Below, piece after piece: positions 23,982 to 30,585 of a stretch of DNA of 33,696 nucleotides. The first letter of the stretch is position 1. The number at the start of each line of letters is the position of its first letter. Both the position numbers and the translations under genes were made by a program. This DNA is from a virus, in the IMG/VR virus record IMGVR_UViG_3300030419_005044, positions 1 through 33,696 of that record, one strand, 5' to 3'. Below the pieces are notes generated by a model, which ran no database searches, was not told the DNA's origin, and saw only the letters and a list, made by a program, of their open reading frames with translations.

Positions 23982-25083
23982 TTATAGCCTCCTCTACTGA
24001 AAGGCCAAATATTCTAGCCTTAACATCGTCTATTGTCGAAAGGTTTTCTACTTCTTCTTTAACTGCTTTCTTTCTTAATTCAGCCATCTTTATTAATTCT
24101 TGTCGACTCTCTTCCTCTTTCCAAGTTTCTACGAGATTTAATATACTAGCATTGTCTTGAACTTGCTTACTTAATCTGTCGCTTCTTTTTTGTTTTAAAT
24201 CACTAAGTAATTTATGCTGTCTATTAACACAAGAGTTATATTCACTTTGAGCTGTATTAATTGCTTCAACTAAACTCATCGATATTCTTCTTCCTTCGTT
24301 GTCGTTAGCGGTTTCGTCTAGCAATCTTTGTAGTCTCCCTACTCTTCTTTGAATATTAGATGCTATAACAACTTCAGCCGAAAGAACAATATACTGATCT
24401 ACTTCTTCTTGAGTTAGGTCTGGTTTGTTATATGTATACCTAATAAAAGAAGATTCAAATAGTTCTCTTTCGGTATCATTTTGGTAGTTACTTATTTGAT
24501 GAGTAAAACGAAAAGTATGAAGATACGCCATCAACCTCTCTAGATCTTTTTTTTGCCTTGGAGTTATCTTTTCTTTGTCTATCCCACTGCCATGGACAAA
24601 TTTATGTACTCTACTTAAGACTCTGTCTGGATGTTTAGGTGCTCTATACTCAAAAGTTTCCTCCTGTGCCTGCTGAGAAGCTTCGAAGTCTTCTCCGTCT
24701 AAACTTTTAGCATACTCAGTTACCATTCTAGTCTCGGCGCTAAGACTAGTAAGCTTATCGTTAATAAAGATTATCCGAGACATCTCCACATATTTCATTG
24801 TGCCTCTATTGTTCCTAATGAACTCTTTCTGCTCTTCAGATAATTCTGGCTTTTCTACTTTTTGATACTCGCTAGCAGGTATTGCGTTGAAGTCTATTTC
24901 ACTCAAATAAGATTTAACGGCACGACCTTCTTTGCTCCTGCCATCTTTACCCTTGAAACCTGCTACGTCCTGTATTAAATGCATTAACGATATATCTACA
25001 TCTTCTCCAGCTAAGAAGCTGTCTCTTACAGAGGTTAACGCAAATTTTTGCTCGTTAGTTAAAGTTGAATCTTCTTCACTCAT
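23974..25083 (-). CDS. Helical protein upstream of the terminase; candidate small terminase subunit
   Basis: A 369-residue, strongly helical and charged protein. Near residues 75-125 (LSEEQKEFIRNNRGTMKYVE, SRIIFINDKLTSL) there is a helix-turn-helix-like pattern. The C-terminal 120 residues are a probable coiled coil (QRRVGRLQRLLDETANDNEG, HKLLSDLKQKRSDRLSKQ). It overlaps the oxygenase gene by 4 bases (ATGA) and the nuclease gene by 8. Small terminase subunits pair an N-terminal DNA-binding domain with helical oligomerisation segments and usually lie just before TerL, which fits, but the length is greater than usual and no family motif is certain. Confidence 0.4.
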   Translation of the reverse strand: MSEEDSTLTNEQKFALTSVRDSFLAGEDVDISLMHLIQDVAGFKGKDGRSKEGRAVKSYLSEIDFNAIPASEYQKVEKPELSEEQKEFIRNNRGTMKYVEMSRIIFINDKLTSLSAETRMVTEYAKSLDGEDFEASQQAQEETFEYRAPKHPDRVLSRVHKFVHGSGIDKEKITPRQKKDLERLMAYLHTFRFTHQISNYQNDTERELFESSFIRYTYNKPDLTQEEVDQYIVLSAEVVIASNIQRRVGRLQRLLDETANDNEGRRISMSLVEAINTAQSEYNSCVNRQHKLLSDLKQKRSDRLSKQVQDNASILNLVETWKEEESRQELIKMAELRKKAVKEEVENLSTIDDVKARIFGLSVEEAING

Positions 25084-26024
25084 CGTCTTATATATAAAAA
25101 ATCAGTTAACGGAATCTTATTTCGTGGTATCTTAAAAAAAGTGTCTTCTTTTATTAGCATTTGCTTTTTTGCCTGCCAACTGTCAGGATGACACACAAAA
25201 TCAATGGTAAGTAGCTCTCTATCTGTTCTTACGCATTTTTGTCCTTTATGAAAACCATTAGTCATCGCAAATATAACGTCACCTTTTTTACCTGTCAAAT
25301 GCTTGACTCTTTGCTTGCCATAAAAAGTCTCTATTTCCTCATCTTGCCATCTGTATCTATCAGTTAAATTTTCCGGCTTCTCGTCGACACTCCCCTCTAT
25401 ATAAGTAAAAGGTCCATCTTCAACCGAGTCTACATCTTTAAGGTAAACGAAGGCTTTAAAAAAGTAAAGAGCATTTGGATCTACGTGATATAAAGTAGTG
25501 TTATCACTTTGTAAATTATTAGCAAAACTTTTTCTTAGATTTAGAGTTCCTATGGCTGGCATGCATTCAAAGAAGCTTTTAGCTACGTTAACCAAAGCGT
25601 CATCAAATATTATCTCTGAGATCTCCGGCACATTATACAAGGGCTCGGGGACTGATAAGAAAAGCTGGTTATTTCTTGCCTCTGATTGATTCATTGTATT
25701 AAACCCATATTCACCAACTTGTCTTCCTAAGTCAGAATCTATGTCTAGGCGACCTCCATCTAAAATATGGTTTAATTTTTTGCTTATCTCGTCTAAAATA
25801 TACTTTTTATGAGACAGGCCTCCCTCTAGCTTTAACCATCCTTTAGATCTAAGCTCTCTTGAGTGGTTCTTGCTTCCGTTGACTTCGTTATATGGTATGG
25901 GATACTTTATTCTTCTAGTGTTTATAGATGAAATAGTATTCTCTCTATCTTCTTCTAAAAAATTTCCAATAGAGCCTGTCTCGCTTACTTTTATAGTATT
26001 TTTTAACTGAGGGATATCAATCAT
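25080..26024 (-). CDS. 2-oxoglutarate/Fe(II) dioxygenase, phytanoyl-CoA dioxygenase-like
   Basis: I place the start at ATG 26024, which overlaps the sigma-factor stop as ATGA, rather than the upstream TTG. This gives 314 residues. The iron site is readable: YHVDPNALYFFKAFVYL (His180, Asp182) and GFHKGQKCVRTDRELLTIDF (His259, Arg267/269), the HxD...H...R pattern of the PhyH superfamily, with GPFTYIEGS and KKGDVIFAMTNGFH between. Phages carry such oxygenases to modify nucleotides, proteins or host metabolites. The substrate here is unknown. It sits in an operon with the sigma factor and terminase genes, so it is probably expressed with the middle or late genes. Confidence 0.8.
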   Translation of the reverse strand: MIDIPQLKNTIKVSETGSIGNFLEEDRENTISSINTRRIKYPIPYNEVNGSKNHSRELRSKGWLKLEGGLSHKKYILDEISKKLNHILDGGRLDIDSDLGRQVGEYGFNTMNQSEARNNQLFLSVPEPLYNVPEISEIIFDDALVNVAKSFFECMPAIGTLNLRKSFANNLQSDNTTLYHVDPNALYFFKAFVYLKDVDSVEDGPFTYIEGSVDEKPENLTDRYRWQDEEIETFYGKQRVKHLTGKKGDVIFAMTNGFHKGQKCVRTDRELLTIDFVCHPDSWQAKKQMLIKEDTFFKIPRNKIPLTDFLYIRR

Positions 26025-26719
26025 GACCAATCTAAATCGTTTTTGTCTAAAATTTTCCTAGCTTTAGTTATAATTGATTTTTGTATATTTTTTATTTGTT
26101 TATATCCGGGAGTTCTATTCTTCTCGGTAGTTTTAAAATTTAGCTTTTTAGCTATCTCTACCTCGGTCTCATTATCTATATAAAATCCCTTGTAGACAAT
26201 CCACTCATTAGGTTTTAAAATTTCTTTTAGCTTTTCGTTGAGTTTCTTTATCCCCATTTCTATGTTCGACGAAGAGACTTCAACATCACGAACTTCGCTT
26301 TGATGATTTTCTAAGGGTAAAGCCATCTTAACGTCATAGGCAGACTTTTTCTTAGCTAACCAGTTTTTAAACAAAGGGCATCTCGCGTCCTGAGACCCAT
26401 ATATAGCACATCCCGAGTCAGGCTCGGCTGCTGCACATTTCAAACAAGGCTTACAGTAGTTGCTGTAATTATTGCGAATTAAATTTTTAAGTTGATTAGA
26501 TATTATTCTATTCAACCAAGGGGAAAGCGGCTTGTTTTGGTCATACAAATGCCATTTTTTAAATATATGTATTTTCAGTATCTGAGAAATATCATCAAAA
26601 TCCATCCAAGAAATAGAAGTTAAAGTCCATTTATTTTTTCTTTTAGATATTTCTTGGTCAATGATTTCAATACAATTCTCAAATTCTTTTTTGGGTTTAG
26701 CTGCCTTCTTCTTGGGCAT
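26021..26719 (-). CDS. Phage sigma factor-like protein with cysteine-rich insert
   Basis: A 232-residue protein. Residues 33-86 (SISWMDFDDISQILKIHIFK and SPWLNRIISNQLKNLIRNNY) match sigma-70 region 2, and 155-225 (KLKEILKPNEWIVYKGFYI, ETEVEIAKKLNF, GYKQIKNIQKSIITKARKIL) match region 4 with its helix-turn-helix. Between them a segment with Cys at 89, 92, 95, 104 and 114 looks like a small metal-binding insert. Phage sigma factors such as T4 gp55 direct late transcription from short -10-type elements. The basic N-terminal tail (PKKKAAKPKK) may aid DNA contact. A zinc-ribbon gene lies 9 bases upstream. It is a good candidate reader of the GTGTAATT element. Confidence 0.75.
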   Translation of the reverse strand: MPKKKAAKPKKEFENCIEIIDQEISKRKNKWTLTSISWMDFDDISQILKIHIFKKWHLYDQNKPLSPWLNRIISNQLKNLIRNNYSNYCKPCLKCAAAEPDSGCAIYGSQDARCPLFKNWLAKKKSAYDVKMALPLENHQSEVRDVEVSSSNIEMGIKKLNEKLKEILKPNEWIVYKGFYIDNETEVEIAKKLNFKTTEKNRTPGYKQIKNIQKSIITKARKILDKNDLDWS

Positions 26720-26728
26720 ATTTTAATT

Positions 26729-27028
26729 TTATTCTTCCTCTTTTAAAACCGGAGCAATCATATGACCCAAAGACTGGGAATCTCTCTTAGGAAAGTAAGA
26801 CGCCTCCATGTCTAATTCGAGGGGAGGGATATTCGCAGGTATTTCTATATCTTCTTCAATCTCCTCCTCGGCAACCACCTTTTGTTGACGTTTTTCCCCT
26901 GTAGTTAAATTGCAACCACAGGAAGCGCAGAACTTAGGCTTCTTCGGTAATGAAGAGCCTCCCTCTATTAACCAATGGTTAGGACCCCCGCAAGATTTAC
27001 AATAAGTAACTTTTTTAAACTTAGACAT
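26729..27028 (-). CDS. Small zinc-ribbon protein with acidic tail
   Basis: A 99-residue protein. Residues 10-39 hold CKSCGG (Cys10, Cys13) and CASCGC (Cys34, Cys37), a four-cysteine zinc ribbon. The following segment is basic and then strongly acidic (EEEIEEDIEIPANIPPLELD). It is the first gene of the sigma-oxygenase-terminase operon and lies 9 bases before the sigma factor, so it may be a transcription accessory. The sequence alone does not say whether it binds DNA, RNA or protein. Confidence 0.65.
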   Translation of the reverse strand: MSKFKKVTYCKSCGGPNHWLIEGGSSLPKKPKFCASCGCNLTTGEKRQQKVVAEEEIEEDIEIPANIPPLELDMEASYFPKRDSQSLGHMIAPVLKEEE

Positions 27029-27117
27029 GTTTTTTTACAAATAACGTTTTAAAACTAGGTAACTAGTTATTACAACTAAACAACATTTTGTTATAAAAAT
27101 ATTATGCATAATTACAC
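27029..27117. promoter_or_regulatory. Divergent intergenic region with palindrome and GTGTAATTAT element
   Basis: The 75-base gap between the zinc-ribbon gene (minus) and the gene at 27104 (plus) holds AT-rich promoter-like sequence (TTGTTATAAAAATATTATG on the plus strand) and a palindrome AACTAGTT at 27061-27068 inside a wider AATAAC...GTTATT inverted arrangement, a possible operator. GTGTAATTATG reads on the minus strand at 27111-27117, 82 bases before ATG 27028 and within the first codons of the plus-strand gene. Confidence 0.35.
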
Positions 27118-27406
27118 TTTTACCAATAACGATGGAATAAAGTATAAGATCTATAAGAAGCGACCTCATTATAGCTACAACGCAGATGGCCTATGTGATC
27201 CTCCAGATTACAAAGGACCAAAGATCCACGTCTCGCCAGACTTGCCGCCAAAAAGAGAAATGGCTGTCATGCTAGAAGAAATCTTTCATTCCTTCTTTTG
27301 GGATATACCAGAGAAAAAGGTTAGAAGATTTTGCAGTACGGTGACCAATATCTTACATAAAGATGGATGGAGGCAAACAGTCCAATGTGTCGACAAAGAA
27401 GACTAG
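27104..27406 (+). CDS. Small protein resembling a degenerate phage metallopeptidase-like family
   Basis: A 100-residue protein. Its C-terminal half (MAVMLEEIFHSFFWDIPEKK, VRRFCSTVTNILHKDGWR) follows a pattern I associate with small phage metallopeptidase-like proteins, HExxHxxFWD...L...GW. Here the first His of HExxH is replaced by Glu (EEIFH), so catalysis is doubtful. It stands alone on the plus strand among minus-strand genes, and its stop codon overlaps the PhoH stop on the other strand through a shared CTAG. Function is unknown. Confidence 0.55.
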   Translation: MHNYTFTNNDGIKYKIYKKRPHYSYNADGLCDPPDYKGPKIHVSPDLPPKREMAVMLEEIFHSFFWDIPEKKVRRFCSTVTNILHKDGWRQTVQCVDKED

Positions 27407-28170
27407 CTCACTGTCGTAACATCTTTAAACTTAGTTACTAAAAACTTGACAAGCTCTGATCTGACAACGTCAGATTCGTCAAATTCAAAAGTATTTATAC
27501 CGAAGTCTTTACTCTCTTTATCGGTAAACAGATTTTGTATTTTCTCGAAGCCTCCTCTAGCTCCATTCTTTAGGTCTGTCTGAGCTGGGTCAGCTAACAC
27601 AAAGCATTTAGAGCTCATTCCCAATCTAGTCAATACCGTAACTATCTCTTTAACAGTGCTATTTTGGCATTCATCAAATATTAAACACTTAGAATTCCAA
27701 CTCATGCCCCTGCAAAAATTTACTGGGTAAGTGGACACTCTTTCGTCTTTCTGAAGCTTTTTGATTACATTAGGGCACACTAATTCTTCTAACTTATGAA
27801 GGAACGGAAGATTATAGAAATGTAGTTTTTGATCTGCGTCTCCCGGCAAAAAGCCCATTCTAGAGTCCGAGCTTTCTACGGCAGACCTAACATAGACTAT
27901 CTCAGATACTTTGCCTTCGTTTAATAAATGCAAGGCACAGTAAACGCTTAACAAAGTTTTCGAGCAGCCCGCAGGACCTTTAGCAAAAAGTATTTTAGAC
28001 TCTTTATTTAGAGCTATTTTGATAAACTCTTTTTGTTTTTCTGTCCAATCAAAGTTTTCTATATGAAACTTTTCTCGAGGTCTAATTGGCTCTCTTTGTA
28101 GAGCTCTACCCTTAGGATTACCCAATTCTTCTAGAGAATCAGCCAACTGATCAACTCTTATCTTTGGCAT
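27403..28170 (-). CDS. phoH: PhoH-like ATPase
   Basis: A 255-residue protein. Walker A GPAGCSKT is at 65-72 within KILFAKGPAGCSKTLLSVYC. It is followed by the PhoH-specific VYVRSAVESSDSRMGFLPGD and the Walker B region CLIFDECQNSTVKEIVTVLTR, then KCFVLADPAQTD with the sensor region. The length is normal for the single-domain PhoH proteins that are common in marine phages. Cellular PhoH proteins are linked to RNA metabolism and phosphate stress; the phage function is unsettled. It starts 8 bases after the MscS-like gene stop. Confidence 0.92.
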   Translation of the reverse strand: MPKIRVDQLADSLEELGNPKGRALQREPIRPREKFHIENFDWTEKQKEFIKIALNKESKILFAKGPAGCSKTLLSVYCALHLLNEGKVSEIVYVRSAVESSDSRMGFLPGDADQKLHFYNLPFLHKLEELVCPNVIKKLQKDERVSTYPVNFCRGMSWNSKCLIFDECQNSTVKEIVTVLTRLGMSSKCFVLADPAQTDLKNGARGGFEKIQNLFTDKESKDFGINTFEFDESDVVRSELVKFLVTKFKDVTTVS

Positions 28171-28178
28171 GTTAGTTT

Positions 28179-28496
28179 TTAAGCTTCCTCTTCCATAGGT
28201 TTGATTTTCTTCTCTAATCTCAAACCTTTAATGTCCTCATTAGCAATATCTACTTTTGTTTTTGTGTCGTTAAAATAAAATGTAGTGCTTCTTAAGCCTA
28301 CTCTTACGATTCTACAAACTCTTCCTCCCATGATGTAAACATCATCAGATTTTATACCGCCAAAAAGAGACATGGAAACTGCAGCTGCAAAACTGGTTAT
28401 GGTCTCTTTGAAAATAATTCCTGCTGCTCCCGCTAGCAGTAGCCAACCGTGTTCGCCGATAAAGTTCTGACCGGCACTTGCGATTTGATCTTCCAT
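28179..28496 (-). CDS. Short MscS-like membrane protein (paralogue A)
   Basis: I choose ATG 28496 (105 residues, MEDQIASAGQNF) over an upstream GTG that falls in a promoter-like element. Residues 15-45 are hydrophobic (WLLLAGAAGIIFKETITSFAA), one or two membrane segments. Residues 50-92 (IKSDDVYIMGGRVCRIVRVG, LRSTTFYFND, KVDIANEDI) match the beta domain of MscS mechanosensitive channels (GD-x-I-x-G...G-x-V-x-x-I-x-LRST...IPN), in short form. It aligns closely with the gene on the opposite strand at 28552-28998. The family matches MscS by pattern; the complete channel is not present, so gating function is unproven. Confidence 0.6.
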   Translation of the reverse strand: MEDQIASAGQNFIGEHGWLLLAGAAGIIFKETITSFAAAVSMSLFGGIKSDDVYIMGGRVCRIVRVGLRSTTFYFNDTKTKVDIANEDIKGLRLEKKIKPMEEEA

Positions 28497-28499
28497 ATT

Positions 28500-28511
28500 A
28501 TTATAATACAC
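28500..28511 (-). promoter_or_regulatory. GTGTATT element upstream of MscS-like paralogue A
   Basis: GTGTATTATAATATG on the minus strand, with 8 bases between the heptamer and ATG 28496 and no Shine-Dalgarno. It also includes TATAAT. Transcription from it would give an almost leaderless message. Confidence 0.4.
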
Positions 28512-28529
28512 ATTTTTAGCTCATATTCA

Positions 28530-28539
28530 GTGTAATTAT
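28530..28539 (+). promoter_or_regulatory. GTGTAATTAT element upstream of MscS-like paralogue B
   Basis: GTGTAATTAT on the plus strand, 15 bases from the heptamer to ATG 28552. It is the best match to the consensus and, with 28500-28511, makes a divergent pair about 20 bases apart. Confidence 0.5.
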
Positions 28540-28551
28540 TTGTACTGAATT

Positions 28552-28998
28552 ATGGAACAGCAATTAGTAGCTCCCGAAACCGTAAAGGTCATAGAGCACA
28601 TGATGGGCAAATATGGATGGTTTGCATTGTTTGCGTTTTTAGCACTGCTTGGCAAAGACGCTATACATAAAGCTGCAGAAGGCTTTATGGTGTGGATAGG
28701 CTCAGACTTTTCAAATGACGATATTCTTTATATCTCAGGTAGGCAAGCGCGTATAGTTCGCGTCGGTTTTCTCAAGTCGATTTTTTATATGAGTGATAGG
28801 GGAACCAAGATGATCGTACCCAATGACAGACTAAAATTGCTAGTTGTAGAGAAACAACTTCCCAAAAACGGATCTTATCCGTATTTATATAAAGCGGGAG
28901 AACCGGGATACGAAGATCAGGTGGAAAAACGACAAGTTAAAGAGCATATCGCTGAAATCGTTATGGATCTAAAAGACAACGCCAAAAATAAAGATTAA
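28552..28998 (+). CDS. Short MscS-like membrane protein (paralogue B)
   Basis: A 148-residue protein. Residues 20-36 (KYGWFALFAFLALLGKD) are a membrane segment. Residues 50-95 (FSNDDILYISGRQARIVRVG, FLKSIFYMSD, KMIVPNDRL) match the MscS beta domain, including the PN near its end, better preserved than in the divergent paralogue. Both share GW at the membrane start, then DD-[IV]-x-x-[IM]-x-G-R-x-x-RIVRVG. A charged C-terminal tail (QVKEHIAEIVMDLKDNAKNKD) is extra. Full MscS channels are larger (about 290 residues), so this is a reduced version. It leads a plus-strand operon with the TM/coiled-coil gene two bases downstream. Confidence 0.62.
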   Translation: MEQQLVAPETVKVIEHMMGKYGWFALFAFLALLGKDAIHKAAEGFMVWIGSDFSNDDILYISGRQARIVRVGFLKSIFYMSDRGTKMIVPNDRLKLLVVEKQLPKNGSYPYLYKAGEPGYEDQVEKRQVKEHIAEIVMDLKDNAKNKD

Positions 28999-29000
28999 TT

Positions 29001-29297
29001 ATGGATAATTCAGTACATTATATTATAGAAGGTATATTAGCAGTAGGGGGCTTTATGGTTGGCTTAATAGTTAAAAGAGCTTATCACAGTATAGATGAGT
29101 TATGGAAGAAGCACGACGAAATGACAGATAAACTAACAAATATGGCAATTGACTTACCAAAAAATTATGTAACTAAAAATGATTTAACTCATGCAATAGA
29201 CATAATCCACGATAGATTTGATAAGTTAGATGTCAAGCTTGAGAAAATAAGCCAAAACACTTTACCTAGAAACAGAAAGCTAAACGATACTCAATAA
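29001..29297 (+). CDS. Single-pass membrane protein with coiled coil
   Basis: A 98-residue protein. Residues 8-24 (IIEGILAVGGFMVGLIV) form an N-terminal membrane anchor, followed by a charged helical region (YHSIDELWKKHDEMTDKLTN) and KNYVTKNDLTHAIDIIHDRFDKLDVKLEKI, a coiled-coil pattern. The fold could serve as a holin-like or spanin-like protein, or a partner of the MscS-like protein encoded two bases upstream. No decisive motif is seen. The stop codon abuts the stop of the minus-strand gene at 29298. Confidence 0.55.
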   Translation: MDNSVHYIIEGILAVGGFMVGLIVKRAYHSIDELWKKHDEMTDKLTNMAIDLPKNYVTKNDLTHAIDIIHDRFDKLDVKLEKISQNTLPRNRKLNDTQ

Positions 29298-29534
29298 TTA
29301 AAGCTCTCTTACTTTAAAGTTTTTTAATTGTACGTTGGCCATATTCTGAAAGTCTACCTTACCCTCTCTGGTCATTTGCTCTATTTTAGCTAATGCTCCA
29401 TTAGGTTCGGAAGCTTCTGCTTCATTATCGTTCAAATCTTTCTCAAAGGATTGTATGTCTAGGTCCTCGTCAAAAGTGAGACCCACCACAGCTTCATGGG
29501 AAGCCTGCCAAGTGATAATAACTTTCTTTGCCAT
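29298..29534 (-). CDS. Small hypothetical protein
   Basis: A 78-residue protein from ATG 29534 (a second ATG lies one codon earlier). I reject a longer frame to 29678 because that extension overlaps the collagen-like gene on the other strand and has unlikely composition. MAKKVIITWQASHEAVVGL is a neat start; the rest is acidic and helical (DIQSFEKDLNDNEAEASE). No family is recognised. It faces the gene at 29596 across a 61-base AT-rich gap and meets the plus-strand gene stop to stop. Confidence 0.5.
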   Translation of the reverse strand: MAKKVIITWQASHEAVVGLTFDEDLDIQSFEKDLNDNEAEASEPNGALAKIEQMTREGKVDFQNMANVQLKNFKVREL

Positions 29535-29595
29535 CATATCGTTATATTTATTTTTTTGTATTTTTGATAAAAAAACGTATAAGAAGGTAGAAGGT

Positions 29596-29970
29596 ATGTT
29601 TAATATGTTCAAAAGATTATTTAGCAGGAAGCGACAGTGTCCCAAATGCGGGTTCGCTGGTAGCGCTAGAGAATTCAAAAGAGTAGTAATGACAACTAAT
29701 TATACAACTAATGGCTCAGATGGCAGCGATGGTTCAGCTGGTTCAGCCGGAAGCAATGGTTCGTCTGGGGCTCCAACACCAACGCCAACGCTAAGACCCA
29801 CTCATTCAGACGGTAGTGATGGTTCTGATGGTTCTGATGGTAGTGATGGTTCTGGTGGTTCAGCAGGAACCCCTAGCCCAACCCCGGCTCCCTCTTTTAC
29901 TGGCGGAGACGGTTCTGACGGTTCTGACGGTTCCGATGGCTCTGACGGTTCATCAGGGTCTCCGGCTTAA
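29596..29970 (+). CDS. Small collagen-like protein with CxxC head
   Basis: A 124-residue protein from ATG 29596. A longer open frame from 29455 is ignored because it overlaps the minus gene and this start has AAGGTAGAAGG upstream. Residues 4-28 are basic with a single zinc-type knuckle CPKCG (Cys15, Cys18). The C-terminal 85 residues hold three Gly-X-Y tracts rich in GSD, separated by Pro/Thr/Ser linkers (APTPTPT, TPSPTPAPS). Ser, Thr and Pro are available for modification, Lys is absent from the repeats. The next gene, 36 bases downstream, is GT25-like, a family that includes collagen glycosyltransferases. Confidence 0.7.
   Translation: MFNMFKRLFSRKRQCPKCGFAGSAREFKRVVMTTNYTTNGSDGSDGSAGSAGSNGSSGAPTPTPTLRPTHSDGSDGSDGSDGSDGSGGSAGTPSPTPAPSFTGGDGSDGSDGSDGSDGSSGSPA
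29709..29967 (+). repeat. GSD-type Gly-X-Y coding repeat
   Basis: Tandem 9-base-scale repeats encode GSD/GSS/GSA triplets in three tracts, with GGTTCTGAT-like units. They are coding repeats inside the small collagen-like gene. Confidence 0.7.
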
Positions 29971-30006
29971 AACTGTTGATTAATTCCGACAGTCGACTTT
30001 TATCTT

Positions 30007-30567
30007 ATGGAGATATATAAGATAACAGAAGACTTATGTCCCGCCAAGTACAACAGAGTAACGCCAGTAATAGGAGTCTCTAAAACCTCAGGAACAAATT
30101 TAGCTTGGGCAAAGACTCTGATTAAAATAACTGAGGATTACCATAAAAAAGATGACCTTTTTCCTGTTCTTGTACTAGAAGGCGATGCTAATCAAATAAG
30201 ACCTATTGATAAATTTGATATCCCCAAAGAATGTGATATTATTTATTACGGTATATCTTCTGACACTTTCGGGCAAAAAGAAAGATACTCAACAGTTGAA
30301 AACTACCCACATCTAGTAAAATTAAAAAGAATGGCATCTACTCATGCTGTATGTTTTTATAATCTAAATTCAGTCAAAAAGGCTTTACAGTTAGTAGTAG
30401 CCGCATTGTGTTGCAATATAAAAAAAGGGGGAGTCCCTGTCGATGTAATGTGGTCTTTTGAATTAATGCCTGTCTTAAACGTTTACGCTCTAAAAAAGCC
30501 TGTCTTCGTACAAGGAACCTCTGAAAAAGATAATATTTATTACAAAAGCACAAATATTGAATTTTAA
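30007..30567 (+). CDS. GT25-like glycosyltransferase
   Basis: A 186-residue protein. By eye it follows the GT25 pattern: FPVLVLEGDANQIRPIDKF (50-70; canonical enzymes have EDD, here EGD at 58-60), CDIIYYGISSD, then MASTHAVCFYNLNSVKKAL (109-127, the 'g-T-H-A-Y' block) and GVPVDVMWS (142-150, the 'P-x-D' block). GT25 covers LPS galactosyltransferases, animal procollagen galactosyltransferases and the collagen-modifying mimivirus L230. The changed metal-binding triad leaves activity uncertain. It lies 36 bases after the small collagen-like gene, so that protein is a plausible acceptor. There is no strong Shine-Dalgarno. Confidence 0.55.
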   Translation: MEIYKITEDLCPAKYNRVTPVIGVSKTSGTNLAWAKTLIKITEDYHKKDDLFPVLVLEGDANQIRPIDKFDIPKECDIIYYGISSDTFGQKERYSTVENYPHLVKLKRMASTHAVCFYNLNSVKKALQLVVAALCCNIKKGGVPVDVMWSFELMPVLNVYALKKPVFVQGTSEKDNIYYKSTNIEF

Positions 30568-30571
30568 TATT

Positions 30572-30578
30572 GTGTAAT
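30572..30578 (+). promoter_or_regulatory. GTGTAAT element upstream of the cyclase gene
   Basis: GTGTAATGTTTAGTATG on the plus strand overlaps an in-frame ATG at 30577, with 7 bases between the heptamer and ATG 30586. This favours the second ATG as the true start. Confidence 0.42.
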
Positions 30579-30585
30579 GTTTAGT

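Noticed and set aside
27029-27103. tRNA or small RNA gene in the divergent gap
   Set aside because: I see no cloverleaf or conserved tRNA motifs; the AT-rich gap is better explained as promoters and an operator-like palindrome.
29298-29678. Longer N-terminus of the 78-residue minus-strand protein
   Set aside because: The extension overlaps the collagen-like gene's start and CxxC head on the other strand and lacks a Shine-Dalgarno; ATG 29534 is more natural.
30577-30585. ATG 30577 as start of the cyclase gene
   Set aside because: It overlaps the GTGTAAT element; ATG 30586 is the more consistent start. This is a judgement and should be checked by proteomics.
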